This document shows, piece by piece, positions 22,076 through 33,002 of a DNA stretch of 63,019 nucleotides. Every line of letters begins with the position of its first letter. The stretch's first letter is position 1. The notes beneath the pieces were generated by a model. That model searched no databases. It was not told the DNA's origin and was given only the letters and a program-made list of their open reading frames with translations. The stretch covers positions 1 through 63,019 of the forward strand of contig CAJFCJ010000063.1 in NCBI GenBank assembly GCA_904063045.1, read 5' to 3'. The position numbers were made by a program, and so were the translations under genes. This DNA comes from Dimorphilus gyrociliatus. Its lineage: Eukaryota > Annelida > Polychaeta > Dinophilidae.

Positions 22076-22839
22076 TACAAGTAAGACTATCTGCAACTGA
22101 TTGATGAAATTGTGTTGTTGGTTACTAAGCATAGTTGACCTACCACGGTTTCGTCTTCTCCTTTGCAAAGACTCATCAGGGTCATTTCTGAGGACAGCTG
22201 TTACTGCTACTTGTTATCAATGTAAGAGTGGTTAAATTGTATATTGAAATTTTAGTATGCTCACCACTTGCAAAAATATGAATAGAAGGTTGATGTAAGA
22301 ACCAGAATACATAAACCATCACTGTTTTAACATTATTTTATCATCTAAAAAGATAATATGAATCCAAAAAAATGAGACTTCCACCTTTTTTTCTGTGTAA
22401 ATCACTGTATTCTTTTTTCAAAATACTTGACATACTTCTTTTCAAAAAGCAGTTTCTCAGAGTCATTAAACCCTTTGACAGTCATATATAATAAAACTCC
22501 TGTCTTTCCATACACAAAGTTTTGATTAATCATTTTAAATATATACAAGAAATGATTGTCTGATTTTACTAAATTCTTTTTTTGATTTCAATTTGAACTA
22601 AATCATTTAAGAACATTCATTAAATTTGTATTAAAGCCTATTGTTTGCTAAAAAAAGAACCACACAATTTTAAAAACAAGTCTTTGATCACTTAAACATA
22701 TAAATATATATTGTGTGTTTGAAGAGGAAAATTCCAAAAAGAAGAAATGGAGAGCAGACTAATTTTTTTTTTCATTGTTTCTTCTTATCTTTTTTGTTTG
22801 TTTGTATAAAACAATTACATTTTTGTAATTTCTCTTCAG
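22076..22839. other. Non-coding stretch before the ITIH-like exon
   Basis: No domain-bearing frame is visible. Upstream exons of the following gene were looked for here (VIT and VWA domains) and not found. Confidence 0.45.
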
Positions 22840-23709
22840 CAGGAATATGATATTGCTGATAAAGCAACATTAGATAGACCTGAACAAATTTTTCCTTCAA
22901 GAACTCATGGCTCTGTTTATGCAACTAAAGTTGGCTCCACAAAATCAGTATTGATGGGAGTAACTTGCCAAACACCTGACTCTTTTGCGATAAGTCTTGA
23001 TGTTCCATTTTTTTCTCCAAATAGTGATCCCTGGACTTCTGCATCAGGTGATCCACACTTTAAACAAATTGTTCTAGATAATATAAGTCTAAAGACTGAG
23101 TCTGTATGCTATGATGTTACTGGCTCACCTGGAGATTATTTACATATTGCTGGCTTTAGTTCAAATGGAATTCAAGTTTATGGTCAGCTTAAGGATGATT
23201 ATTACATTCATAGGATTTATATAAAATCTGATTGTGGTAAAATATCTGCTTTAACTAACTTTATTATTATTGACAATGGACAACAAATAAACTGGAATAT
23301 GCAAGAGATCACCTTTAAATCTAAATGTTTTGAATATTTAATTACTGGAAATACTATATTGATAACATCCTTTCTACAACCTGGAAAAACAATTAAAATA
23401 CAGAAATCTATACATTCTCTATCAGAAATTCACTTGGATGCAAGATTTAAACTGTCACCTAAAGACTATAAAGAAATGAATGGACTTATTGGTAATATTG
23501 GGAAAAAGAAATATAAATTTCACTCTAAAGTTCAATCAGATGGTAACATGGGATCAAAGTTCATTTCAATTGACATTGATAACAAGTTAATGAAGGGAGA
23601 AAAAGTTGAAAGAAACAAAGAAGAATGTTGGCTGATTAATGTGGATAACGTTTTAAAACCTTTTAAAATATCAAAATATGTTTTTGTAAACACATCCATA
23701 ATTTTGTGA
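22840..23709 (+). CDS. Inter-alpha-trypsin inhibitor heavy chain (ITIH)-like C-terminal exon
   Basis: This terminal exon is preceded by a polypyrimidine-AG (TTCTCTTCAG) ending at 22839; coding starts QEYDIADKATLDRP and stays open for 289 codons to TGA. The signature is SGDPHF followed by CYDVTGSPGDYLHIAGF, GIQVYGQL, and later HLDARFKLS..MNGLIGNIG, the pattern of the ITIH heavy chain C-terminal domain. In other animals these secreted proteins bind hyaluronan in extracellular matrix and carry VIT and VWA domains before this region. Those upstream domains are absent from the preceding 2.8 kb, so the gene is either spread over long introns or only a fragment remains. There is no internal break. 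Confidence 0.72.
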   Translation, partial: QEYDIADKATLDRPEQIFPSRTHGSVYATKVGSTKSVLMGVTCQTPDSFAISLDVPFFSPNSDPWTSASGDPHFKQIVLDNISLKTESVCYDVTGSPGDYLHIAGFSSNGIQVYGQLKDDYYIHRIYIKSDCGKISALTNFIIIDNGQQINWNMQEITFKSKCFEYLITGNTILITSFLQPGKTIKIQKSIHSLSEIHLDARFKLSPKDYKEMNGLIGNIGKKKYKFHSKVQSDGNMGSKFISIDIDNKLMKGEKVERNKEECWLINVDNVLKPFKISKYVFVNTSIIL

Positions 23710-24084
23710 ATCTACTTTTCCCAATCTCTCAACCTTTGTCTCTAATGTTTAATATTCCTAACTAATACTTTAGACTGGTATACTTGTTTTAATTATCTTT
23801 TCAACCCATCTTTTGTCTAAAAATTTTCAACTACAAATAATCTTCTTTAATTGCATATTTTTTTTAAAAGAGAAATTATACAGGGCAGAGCATTTGAAAA
23901 ATAATAAAATTCTTCTGAGAACTTTAAAAGTTTGATATCAATAACAAGGTTTAATCAATAATGTATTATTTTATCATAAAAACAGCTTGCCATAAAATTT
24001 TCAGGGTTAGGTTAGGTTATGGTTTATGTTTGGTTGGGTGGGTTTGAGGCCACACACAAAACACTTCCAGGTTAGTTTCTGATT

Positions 24085-24205
24085 ATTGTCAGGGTTAGGG
24101 TTATTAGAATGTTAAACTAGATACTGAGATCTAAGTTCTGATGAAAATTGAATAACTTCCACCGAAGTTTCAAGAGATTCCATAATGGTATGGATTAGGA
24201 CTTGG
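24085..24205 (+). repeat. Interspersed repeat, copy B
   Basis: About 115 bases similar to 21955-22075 (GGGTTATTAGAATGTTAAAC..GAGATTCCATAATGGTAT), again attached to a TTAGGG core. Confidence 0.65.
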
Positions 24206-24511
24206 GGTTAGGGATTAGCACAATCAGAAGAGCCTGGCAATCCCAAAATTTCACACACACTTGTAACCAAGATTTGGCTAAGGGTTTGTGTAGCTATTGA
24301 GGAGTTGCTATCTTGAGCAGAAGTTCCCCAGCCTAAGCTGTTACTGTATCTCCAACAAAAACACAATCACAAATTCTCAACAAGGGCAAAGAGAACCTGT
24401 GCTGCAATAAATAACAATGTCACCAATTAAAATCACTCACAATATTTTGGGACTAATTGTCCCTTTATCAAGTGAGACTGAAAGGCCACAGTCTAATCGC
24501 CACCAGAGTGA

Positions 24512-24530
24512 TTAGGGTTAGGGTTAGGGT
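24512..24530 (+). repeat. Interstitial telomere-type repeat (TTAGGG)3
   Basis: Three perfect TTAGGG units in a row. Similar shorter runs lie at about 21960, 24090 and 25315-25330. TTAGGG is the common animal telomere unit. Confidence 0.85.
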
Positions 24531-24683
24531 TTGCAAAAGGTTTTTTTTGACTAAATCAAAAAAGAGAAACAGGATTCTCACACTTCAAGAGTCCCAATTG
24601 AATTTGGGAAGCAGTCAAAGAAAAAATACACCAAAATCGACATTTAAAACAATTTCCCAGAGAAAAATTGTTTCAAAAAATTT

Positions 24684-24890
24684 TGTACTTTGTTGTATTG
24701 TAATAGCAGGAATGTCTGCTTCTTTTGAACAGTATTTGTCCTTTCCAATCATTTATCAACTTACCAAAGTACTCACACCACATAGAGCCTTTCAAGTTCG
24801 TCCACAAATAGTCTTAACAAATGTAATTTAGGTAGAAATAATTCAACGAAACACCAGTATTTCGGCCAAAGAATATATATTCTATCAGTA
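24684..24890 (-). repeat. Relic LTR fragment of element 2 family
   Basis: It begins TGTACTTTGTTGTATTGTAA, like the inner end of the element 2 LTR, and can be followed for about 200 bases (CCTTTCCAATCATTTA.CAACTT; GTTCGTCCACAAATAGTCT; ACACCAGTATTTCG.CCAAAGAATAT) with perhaps 20% divergence. The orientation is the same as element 2. It is old compared with the intact copy. Confidence 0.8.
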
Positions 24891-25999
24891 GTCAGTCTGT
24901 ATTGGTGTATTGTCATTCCTAGTTGTTTTTTGGCATAACAAGGAAAGAGAAAGAGAAAGATTCAAATTAATCTGTAACTGAAAATATATTCTAAGACATG
25001 TTAATTTTTTGAAATATATTTAATCAATCAGATAAATTACATTCAAAATGAATACATTTCTTGTTAATTCTTGAGATATAAATTTTTCAGGAATCAATCT
25101 ACATTGTATTATCTAAATGAATTCTATAAAATACTACTATGAATTAAGGAAAAATTTGGGACTGGTCGAAAACAGCCATAAATGAAATATTTGAAAGTTA
25201 GATTTCAGCCTGGGAAATGGTTAGGAGGAATAAGATAACTGTTGATATGTTCTTAGGAGGGTCCCATCTAAGGGTTAGCGGTATTCAAAAAGGGTTAGGC
25301 AAAAACAAGGGCTGGGTTAGGGTTAGGGTAAATACCATAGATTTATGGTCGTTTTCTACCACATCCCAAAAATTTTCATAAAAGTAAATATATTCATAAT
25401 TTAGAGCTTAACATAATAAACTATTGAAATTGAACATTTGAACTTAAACATACACTTAAATTTGTTAATTTTTTAAACCAATAGATATATTATAATGTAG
25501 ATTTATAAATCAGTTTTTGAAATATGCAACTGTATTATATTCATTATGTTTAAGCAGTTTAAAATTTTTAAAAATGACATTTATATTTTGCCTTTTTAAC
25601 TCGAATCAACTTAAGGATCATTTTGTGATTATTTGGATTAATATGTGTCATCTGACTCAATCCAATTATCATAGAGTACACATTGTAATGCTTGTAAACA
25701 CGCATTAACTATAGTCTTAACAACTGCAAAAACACAAAACCATTAACAAAATAATCCTACTCTTCTTCTCCTCAAGTAATGTTTTTACATGTAGCATTTT
25801 TTATCTTCAACCCTATTTCCTGACACTTACAATGCTTATGTTAATTTTAGCAGTTTTAACAGGCTGACAACAGGAAATTGATTGGGAAATTGGACAAGTA
25901 ATTTATCTAAAACAGCCTAAATTATATTGAATTGTTATAAACTGTTTGACAACGGATAATATAAAAGAAAATAGTGTATTTTCTATTCATCATTACAAA
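24891..25999. other. Non-coding region with repeat copy C
   Basis: Nothing gene-like is seen apart from the repeat at 25155-25335. The last 150 bases are upstream of a secreted-protein gene. Confidence 0.45.
25155..25335 (+). repeat. Interspersed repeat, copy C, with TTAGGG tail
   Basis: 25155-25275 matches the first half of copy A (AGCCATAAATGAAATATTTG..GGAAATGGTTAGGAGGA..GTCCCATCTAAGGGTTAG). It is followed by GGTTAGGGTTAGGG at 25315-25330. Confidence 0.7.
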
Positions 26000-27441
26000 A
26001 TGAAAGTCATCTTTTTTCTAACATTTTCTCTATCATTGCTTGTTTTAAAGGTAAATTCAAATAGTACAAAATTAGCAATATTTTCACCTGTAAATAATGA
26101 AACATGTTCTAAATTGGCCTATAAAATTTTAAATTTTATTTTCAATGAATTACCTTTTGCTATGGACAAACAAACTTATGAAATGACAATTGCGTCTATT
26201 TCATTTATTATTGATTTTGACTTGTTAAAAGACCATGAGGAATTATCTGAAGCTGTTTGTACAATTCTTAACGCCAAGACGTTGTTTGAGATGTGTCAGG
26301 GAATTAGAAAATATTTCATTGGTAGTAAATCCGTCATTGAATTGTCTTTCATGTTTGAGAGGCAACATGCCGCTTTCGAACAATATCTAGCCACTAACTA
26401 TTATTTAAAACATGTTAGAGAGCTGAAAGATTTCTTCAAATATTTTAGTGAATATTTCGTTGGAAAAAACCCTTTTAATATGGCGGGAAGTGATGAGGAA
26501 ATTGATAAACTTGTAAGTGGAATGTCTCCAATAGAAGATGACGAGGATGTCGTTAACGTAGCTAGTGGAGGGAAGCCTTTGAGGGAAGAAGATGAGAAAA
26601 TTGCTAGACTAGTCAATGCAATGTCTTCAAAACATGGCTCTGATTGGTTGTATAATCTACACGAATCTCATATATTTTCTTATCTTTTTCAAACAAACAA
26701 TCAATTGGAAGATAATGAACGAATTAGATATATTGCTAGAGCAATAATAGGTAATGTGTAGTAACTTATTTATTCATTTATTTATTCTTCGTTCGTTTGT
26801 TCTTTCTAGAAAAATGTCCTAAAAATTTGTCAATATCTCGTCAAAGTCTGGAAAACTTCATTATTGCAGCATATAGTGTGCTAGAAAATCGAGCAGATAT
26901 AAACAAAGTAGTGGAAGCTTACGAACATGGCTTCGAAATAGCTGAGTACTTCAGTAAAGCTGACATCTTTAACAGACCAAAATGTAATAATGTTGGAACT
27001 GTCGAAAAAATAATTACATTCCTAACTGAGCATAAAAATGAGGTATTGAAACTACTACCGGAAATAAAAGAATTGCGAGTAGAATTAGAAAGGCCTACTA
27101 GTGGTTTAAAATTGGTTGTTTGCAATATAATCAATTCCAAAGACTTAACAGAATTCAACAATAGAATAGCAATGTATACTTTTACGCCTAAATTGACTAT
27201 TGAAAAATATGAAAGCCTAGTAGCGTCTCTTCTTCTCCTTCCTTCAGAGTTCTATTACAAATCAATAGAGATTGGCAAAGATTTCTTATTGAAAAATGGT
27301 CTCTTTAACAATTCACCTTCAAATCTGATCAAGATTGGTCAACAGCTGACGGATATTTATAACGATTTGGAAAATATAGGCCTAGTCAACCTGATAAAGC
27401 AACTTCAGAAAACGTGTAATAGCACAAAATATAAAATATAA
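26000..27441 (+). CDS. Unrecognised secreted protein, two exons
   Basis: Exons 26000-26750 and 26810-27441 join in phase (G|AA) across a 59-base GT..AG intron, giving 460 residues ending in TAA. I chose the ATG at 26000 rather than the in-frame one at 25946 because it starts a clear signal peptide (MKVIFFLTFSLSLLVLK, cleavage near VNS-N). The mature protein is alpha-helical in character, with scattered cysteines (CSKLAYK, AVCTIL, KCPKN, KCNNV, VVCNI, KTCN) and no transmembrane segment. An acidic stretch (SPIEDDEDVV) lies mid-protein. I recognise no domain. Clean frames and splice sites argue it is a working gene. Its style (signal peptide, one short intron, about 400 residues) resembles the gene at 36707. 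Confidence 0.7.
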
Positions 27442-27691
27442 AAACCTATTGCATTGAGGCTAATGTAGTTTTGTTTATTTAAAACCAAATTCGAATAGTT
27501 TTATTTTGCTTTTTAAATATTAATTTTTTTACCAGAAACTTGAGCTCTAGATGCTTTGTTGTACATTCATTGTATTTCTGTTGGGTATATTCAATTGGAT
27601 GACCACCTGTCTTTGTATGATGTATTAGCATAGTTTCTCCTATTTAAAAGAGAGAACCAATTAAGGTCATCATTAATTAAGGGTTTTAGCA

Positions 27692-27880
27692 ATGATAAAT
27701 TCACAATATTCACTACTGGAAGTCAAAAAGGCAAAGAATTACTTTTATCTAATGGTCACTCCATAATTTGGAGATGTGGAATTAAAAGTAAGAAAAATGA
27801 AATGTCCTGCAAGTGTCATTCAAAGAAATGACGATTTCTCTTTGAGGTCTAAACATCATACGTTCACCTTTCAACATATA
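27692..27880 (+). pseudogene. FLYWCH-type zinc-finger exon fragment
   Basis: DKFTIFTTGSQKGKELLL and WRCGIKSKK are followed, one frame over, by KCPASVIQRNDDFSLRSKHH. Together these give the W..C..C..H.H layout of a FLYWCH domain. A TTTTAG precedes it. The frame change lies in an A-rich run. Similar domains accompany MULE transposases, as at 30.8 kb, so this may be a MULE relic. Confidence 0.55.
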
Positions 27881-29023
27881 TGCAATGTTGGAGTCAGTAA
27901 TAAGAAATGGTGTGATCCTAATTTTCAATTCTGTTAGCTCTATCATAATAATCATTTCCATCTATGTCATAGTCTTCTTCTTCTTCTTCTTCTTTTTCTC
28001 CCATTTAATTGTTTCTTCCTGTTGCCTGCACTCCTTCCATTTTCAAATGATCGTTATCATTGAAGAGAAGACAAAACTCTTTCAAATTTGTTAAATACTC
28101 CAACTGTTCTGTCTCTCTGAATCTTTAAATATAAATACGATATTGACAGAGTTAGAAAGTTGAGAAAGGCCTAACATCTTAGCCTGAAAAAGTTAACTAA
28201 TACAGTACGGGAAAATATTGAGTTTTAATTTTAAATAGGCCTATTGACCATTCGGTCATATTTTAAAGATTTTGGCAGAGTGGTTACACCTACATATATG
28301 ATAATAAGTAAATATTATAAAGGATAAAAAGTTTTAAACATGTGAATTTTTTGACGGCGAAAATTTGCTTATGGTCCAGTTTATTTCATAATCTATTAAG
28401 TAATTTTAACACAGTTCCTATGACGTCAAAATTGTTCAAATTGGTATTTTTATTGTTTATTATGTTTCAGCATTTTTTCTTGCTGCTAAGATGTCCTCTT
28501 GTTGATGGTTGTCTCCTCTTTGAGATTCAAGACACTCTACAGCTGATTCTTGTTCCAATGAATTATAGTGCTTCTTGAAGAGTAAGTAACAAAATTGGAA
28601 TATATCTTATCATTAGTTGTTTATTGTCATCATTAACTGCTAGATGATTGATTGCTACAAGACTGTCTCTGAGTGGATACTTGTTAATATTAAGATGAAC
28701 TTTAGACTTTAAACAACAATCCAAACTATTGTCAACAAATGTACTTTTTTCACAATTTGAGAAAAACTATGTTTGGCAGTTAATGACAGCTAAACAAAGA
28801 GAAAGTTAGACATTTGTTGAGATTATGATAAAAGATCACCATAAAAAATGTCCCAGCCATCTCAGAAAGGAGTATAACATAAAAATAATTAGATATAAAA
28901 TATTATATTAAAATTATAAAATGAAAGAAATACTGCTATCCAACGAATAATGAATATTAATGTCACACCAAATAGCATAGATGCTGATTTAAATTGAATT
29001 TTGGCATCAGAGATTTTCTTTAG
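27881..29023. other. Non-coding stretch with CTT-rich simple sequence
   Basis: A (CTT)n-like tract lies at 27975-28000. The open frames here have no domain or splice support. Confidence 0.45.
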
Positions 29024-29267
29024 AGATTGATTGCACAGTATTCGATTGGCAGCAATGGTGGAAAGGATACGTCCTGGTTGGGTTTTAGATATGAAAGTAA
29101 TAGTTTTGTTAGTGCTGCTCAGAGTATAAGACAGAGTTCTTCAGGTTTTTTACCTCTAAATACCATATTTATAAATAGAGGTTTCGCTTTTTCAGAAGAT
29201 AAAAAGATTTTTAGACCTACAGAAGCTAGTCTATATTATATTAATTTTGGAAGTGGATTTCAGGAAG
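29024..29267 (+). CDS. Possible internal exon, C1q/TNF-like fold suspected
   Basis: The exon is bounded by TTTCTTTAG before 29024 and GAAG|GTAACA at its end. It encodes about 81 residues including TIFINRGFAFSED and PTEASLYYINFG, which fits the strand pattern of C1q-type domains (Asn-Gly near a strand, then Phe, then Tyr-x-x). No signal, collagen region or neighbouring exon was found. The call is tentative; it may be part of a gene whose other exons I cannot see. Confidence 0.25.
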
Positions 29268-30059
29268 GTAACACTGAGCACAATATCATAATATAAAGTT
29301 AAAGAAAGGAGATATTTGCAAAATAAAGTATATAGGTTGTCTAGTACATAGCATTATGTCAAGTTCATTCACTATATTTGCTTTTCCACAATTGATGTGA
29401 TTGTAAATTGATAAATCTATTATTTCTTATTGTACTTTCCTGCTGGGGTTGTAGGTAAGTAACTGGTCCAAATAGAACCGAACCAGGAGTTAGCCACTTA
29501 GAAGAGAGATGTAGAATTGAGGGAGGATGAATATAGACCAAAAAGTAAGAATAATATTACTGCACCATGTCATTATTTCTGAATGTTACAGATGTGTCTT
29601 TTCAATGTTTTTTTGTTCATTTACCAATTCGATTGTGGCTCCATCTGTTATAATAATATATTATACAGCCTTGGACAAAAATATCAAGATATTTATTCAA
29701 TTTTCTCTAATTTCTACAAAGAACTTGAGGTAGACTTGAATATCCAAAGATCTTCACTCCAGTATATCTGTGAGAACAAAAGAGAAGGAAAACCTGATAG
29801 GAGAGAAGACAATCCAAAGTGAAATAAAGAGAGTTTATATAAAAACCTATTGGGTGTAGATTGATCATGTTCCATCCAGTAGTTGATCTGTATTTATCTC
29901 TCTATTTTCCAATCAAATATTCTTTATTAAAAAGGATAACAAAAAAAGTATTAAAGAAAAGTCTGTTTTCTCCCAGACCCATGATTGAATACCTTGGGAA
30001 AACCTTAAAGTATTTAAACACTCACTGTTCTGGCCCAAGTGGTGGCATCTCAATTTAAT

Positions 30060-30265
30060 TATTGAAAAAAGATCACGTGGAAACAACCACAGATAAAGTA
30101 ACCCTTCTACACTCTTCTGTTGAATTCTAATTTGGTTATTAGGCAACCTTCTATTATGAATTATCTACTGTGGTTTGATACCATTTCTTGCTTAAGTATT
30201 TTATTTAAAAAAAAGCCATATAGATTAAACACTTTGTTCAAAGTAAAGGTAGTACTTTCAAGAAC
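30060..30265 (+). repeat. Relic LTR fragment of element 1 family
   Basis: It matches the second half of the element 1 LTR (GGAAACAACC.C; GGCAACCTTCTATTATGAATTATCTACT; TTGCTTAAGTATT; AAACACTTTGTTCAAAG) with roughly 25% divergence. It is on the plus strand, like element 1. Confidence 0.75.
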
Positions 30266-30436
30266 ATAAATTATTCAAAGAAAACTGGTATAAATTGAAT
30301 ATAGTTGTTATTTATTACTCTAAGATTGATATTTAGTATTAAAATAAATATCATTAAAAAGATTATTAAGAAGACTACAACATGGCCTGTACAATTTGTA
30401 ACAAAGAAGTTGTCATGTAATGCCATGATGATAGGA

Positions 30437-31915
30437 GGTGCAGTGACATTTCGGCCCAGGACATTTTGGGTAACAACTTTAAAAGTTGCATCAATGAACC
30501 AAATTTTACAACATTCCAGTAATTCTATTTGATGATTGTGCCAAATATAATACAACGATTTTTCTTTTCTTTTATCTCTCTCAATAAGAAATCAATTTCA
30601 TCCAGATTTATTTCAAAATCTAAATGTCTTGGATGCTTTGGTCTTTTACTCTCTTTATATCTAGAAGCTTTTCTTCTTAATGATTCTAGTTCTGGCAAGT
30701 CTTCAATACTATCTTTAAATTTAAGGATAATATCTTCTGCTATTCTTTTACCAGTTTTTCCATTGACACCAGTTGCCATTTCTTTTAAGTCCATTCTTGA
30801 TTGAAGAACACTTTCTATGTTTTTATGCAATTTATGAAGATGGTTTTCATTTTTTACAATGAACTTTGATCCCTTTTGTAATATGTATGCAGGACAAGGA
30901 GCTTTGGCATATCTCTGAGTACATCTCCAGGTGATTGAACTTTCAGTTTTTCTTTTTACATAATATGAACAGTTTTTGTGTAGAAGTAAGTCTTTATATT
31001 TTGTACTTCCACCTACAACTATTTTGAAATCATCTCTTTCTGTTTCCATGATGTTATACTGCTTATCCATCTCAAATGAAGTTTCATCACTTATATCAAC
31101 TCTCTTTGCCATGTCTTGTCCATCTTCAGGAAAGTTCAACTCTTTTTCATTGTTTGGTGATTCAGGTGAATTGAAGTTAAAGGAAAGTCTTAACTGTTAA
31201 AATTTATGGTGAAATAATAATATCTTTGAACAAATGAAATTACCTGATTTGTATTCGTTTCATTTGTATTATTCATTGATGATTCTAAATTAACAACAGT
31301 TTCATCATATTCTGGATGAATTTTACTCTGATGATAATTATCTATTTTCTTTAATTTAATAAATAATTTTTGTTTGATGACATCATGACAATCAGGACAA
31401 TAATCTGCATCTTAATATATAGGTGATATAGCATTATACCTGAGAAAGTTAGAGAGTTTACTTACATTTTGAACACTTTGCATGATAAAAATGTCTGCAC
31501 AACTTGCATCTGAATTTTCTTTGTGTCCAATGAAATCTTAATCCACACTTCCAACAGTTTTTCAAATTCATGTTGTAATTTCTATTGAAGCTTCTATGAT
31601 AAATGAAGAAAAGAAATATGCTTTCTACTTTTTCTCAAAACAGGAAAAGCAAATTGTAAAACAATGTAAAATATACTTCAGAAATAAGGAAAACTGGTAT
31701 CCATTATTCTGAAAATATTTTGAATTTTATAATAATTATTTTACATATCTGGAATTACTATATTATATTACTTATTATATTTTTTATTAATTTTAAAATT
31801 GATTTGCTTTTTCTTATTAATTGTATTTAATTCATAATTAACTCAAAAAGTTATAAAATGGGCCAAAATGTCCTGGGCCGAAATGTCCAAATGTGGGCCA
31901 AAATGTCACTGCACC
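30437..31915 (-). mobile_element. MULE-A: deletion-derivative Mutator-like element with iterated ends
   Basis: The ends are inverted copies: GGTGCAGTGACATTTCGGCC at 30437 against its reverse complement finishing at 31915. Each end is made of 14-base units of the type GGGCC(A/G)AAATGTCC, two at left and three at right. It encodes a leftward zinc-finger/FLYWCH/transposase N-terminus that runs into the left end, so the rest of the transposase is missing. No clear target duplication was found. Its right end abuts a 50-base reversed fragment of an element 1-family LTR (31918-31968). Confidence 0.72.
30440..31571 (-). pseudogene. Truncated MULE transposase with CxxC finger and FLYWCH domain
   Basis: Exons: 31571-31466 (MNLKNCWKCGLRFHW..CKLCRHFYHAKCSK), 31410-31244 (YADYCPDCHD) and 31193 to 30440, joined in phase by GT..AG introns of 55 and 50 bases. 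The first exons form a FYVE/RING-like zinc finger (CxxC, CxxC, HxxC, CxxC). Exon 3 holds a FLYWCH domain (YKDLLLHKNCSYYV; TWRCTQRYAKAPCPAYI; HLHKLHKN). After a one-base break near 30548, in an AAA run, it continues IELLECCKIWFIDATFKVV, the first catalytic Asp region of MULE transposases. It then reads into the terminal repeat, so catalytic motifs 2 and 3 are lost. It would be inactive for transposition but could bind DNA. Confidence 0.75.
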
Positions 31916-31917
31916 AT

Positions 31918-31968
31918 AAGTTGCATAAAAAATAGAGTTCAAGCATGTAAAATATAATGAAAGTTGTA
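31918..31968 (-). repeat. Reversed 5' tip of an element 1-family LTR
   Basis: It reads TTGCATAAAAAATAGAGTTC..AAAGTTGTACA, the reverse complement of the first 50 bases of the element 1 LTR, with only a few changes. It lies against the end of MULE-A, so MULE-A probably landed in this LTR. Confidence 0.75.
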
Positions 31969-32029
31969 CACTAGTATTTGGAGGGTTACCTTCCAATTGC
32001 CATGGGGATGTCATGGAAAACATTTGCAA

Positions 32030-32230
32030 AATTTTGCTTTTACCCTAATCCTAATCTAGACCTAGGGTTTGTCTAACCATTTTCAATAGCCATAACTCTC
32101 AGATAGTATTCTCTTAACTAAATCAAAGCAATTGCTTAATTACTTTTCCTAACCTAATCCCAATGCAAAATCTCACCCCAAAAATACACCAAACTGGCGT
32201 TTTTAACAGCCCCTGTAAAACTATATCTAG
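32030..32230. repeat. CCCTAA-rich interspersed repeat
   Basis: CCCTAATCCTAATCTAGACC and later CCTAACCTAATCCC..AAAATCTCACCCCAAAAA. A related stretch lies at 33455-33550 (CCCTAACCCTTAG..CCCAAAATCTCTCCCCAAAA). Confidence 0.5.
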
Positions 32231-32339
32231 ATATTTACTAATTTATCAAATTCAAGTAAGAGGGACAAAATGGAATTACTCCTGAAAGATCTTTTGCATT
32301 CATGAAAGGCCTAGTTACTTGTAAAAATTAGTGTCACCA

Positions 32340-32610
32340 ATTTTTGTGAATGTAGGATAAGTTTGTAATGTTATATCTTCTGGTTCAGCTGTTGGAGCAG
32401 AAGGTAATTCCTTTTTATCAATTGTTTAGATAACTTGGTGAATTGAACTTTTGTCCAGTTTTTTCTTCCAAAAAAAATAAATAAAATTTCCATTTCCAAT
32501 CACAAATGTTATTAGCAAAAGTAAAGATTTCTTGTCAATGATAATTATGATTGTGTTATTGACAAAGCAGCATCATCGCTTAAATCGTTTGCAAAGTAAA
32601 TGAGCTCCAA
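32340..32610 (-). pseudogene. Relic of the env 3' end, element 2 family
   Basis: The plus-strand text TCTTCTGGTTCAGCTGTTGG..GAAGGTAAT, TGGTGAATTGAACTTTTGTC and TTTTTTCTTCCAAA aligns with 46010-46300, the end of element 2 env including its transmembrane region, and has small indels. It is not coding. Confidence 0.75.
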
Positions 32611-32699
32611 AAAAATCCTTTGAAAAGGACCTGAGCTGGAAGAAGCCCTAAAGACTAATTTAATTTTTGAATCCATCATTTAGCTAAGCAGATCAGTAA

Positions 32700-33002
32700 A
32701 TCACAAATAATTTATGGGATTGTAATATAAATGAAGAACAATGTAGAATGATTGGAAATCTGTTACAAAGTTGTTCAAAAATAGAAGAAATATCTTTGTC
32801 AAAAAATATAAATATGGGAAATGGAATAATTAACATCTGTGATGGACTTGAAAAATTTTCAAATACTTTGATGAAGCTTTACTTATGGGATTGTAATATA
32901 AATGAAGAACAAATGAAAAAGATTATATATCTGCTGGAAAATTGCTCACAGACATACAATACCCTAGTTTTTAAGACACAAAGAAAAACTTTACAATGTT
33001 AA
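32700..33002 (+). pseudogene. Leucine-rich-repeat (ribonuclease-inhibitor type) exon fragment
   Basis: The frame reads LWDCNINEEQCRMIGNLLQ, SCSKIEEISLSKN, MGNGIINICDGLEKF, LMKLYLWDCNINEEQMKK. These are alternating LRR units as found in NLR-type immune receptors. The 28-base unit around TTATGGGATTGTAATATAAA is repeated exactly at 32712 and 32884. No NACHT or other exon is near, so this is a fragment or an isolated exon. Confidence 0.55.

Larger units (their letters stand above)
23710..24683. other. Repeat-rich non-coding region
   Basis: It contains GGGTTAGG stretches (24003-24020, 24089-24105), the half repeat at 24085-24205, and simple repetitive DNA. No gene is seen. Confidence 0.5.

Noticed and set aside
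24457-24831. A 124-codon frame
   Set aside because: It crosses the TTAGGG repeat and the relic LTR; its protein is repeat-derived.
27885-28578. Two frames of 69 and 78 codons with hydrophobic stretches
   Set aside because: They reflect CTT/T-rich DNA; no splice sites, homology or signal peptide of normal form were found.
29455-29480. ACTGGTCCAAATAGAACC also found in the element 2 LTR
   Set aside because: The 18-base match is exact but the surrounding sequence does not align to the LTR, so it may be a tiny remnant or chance; not listed as a relic.
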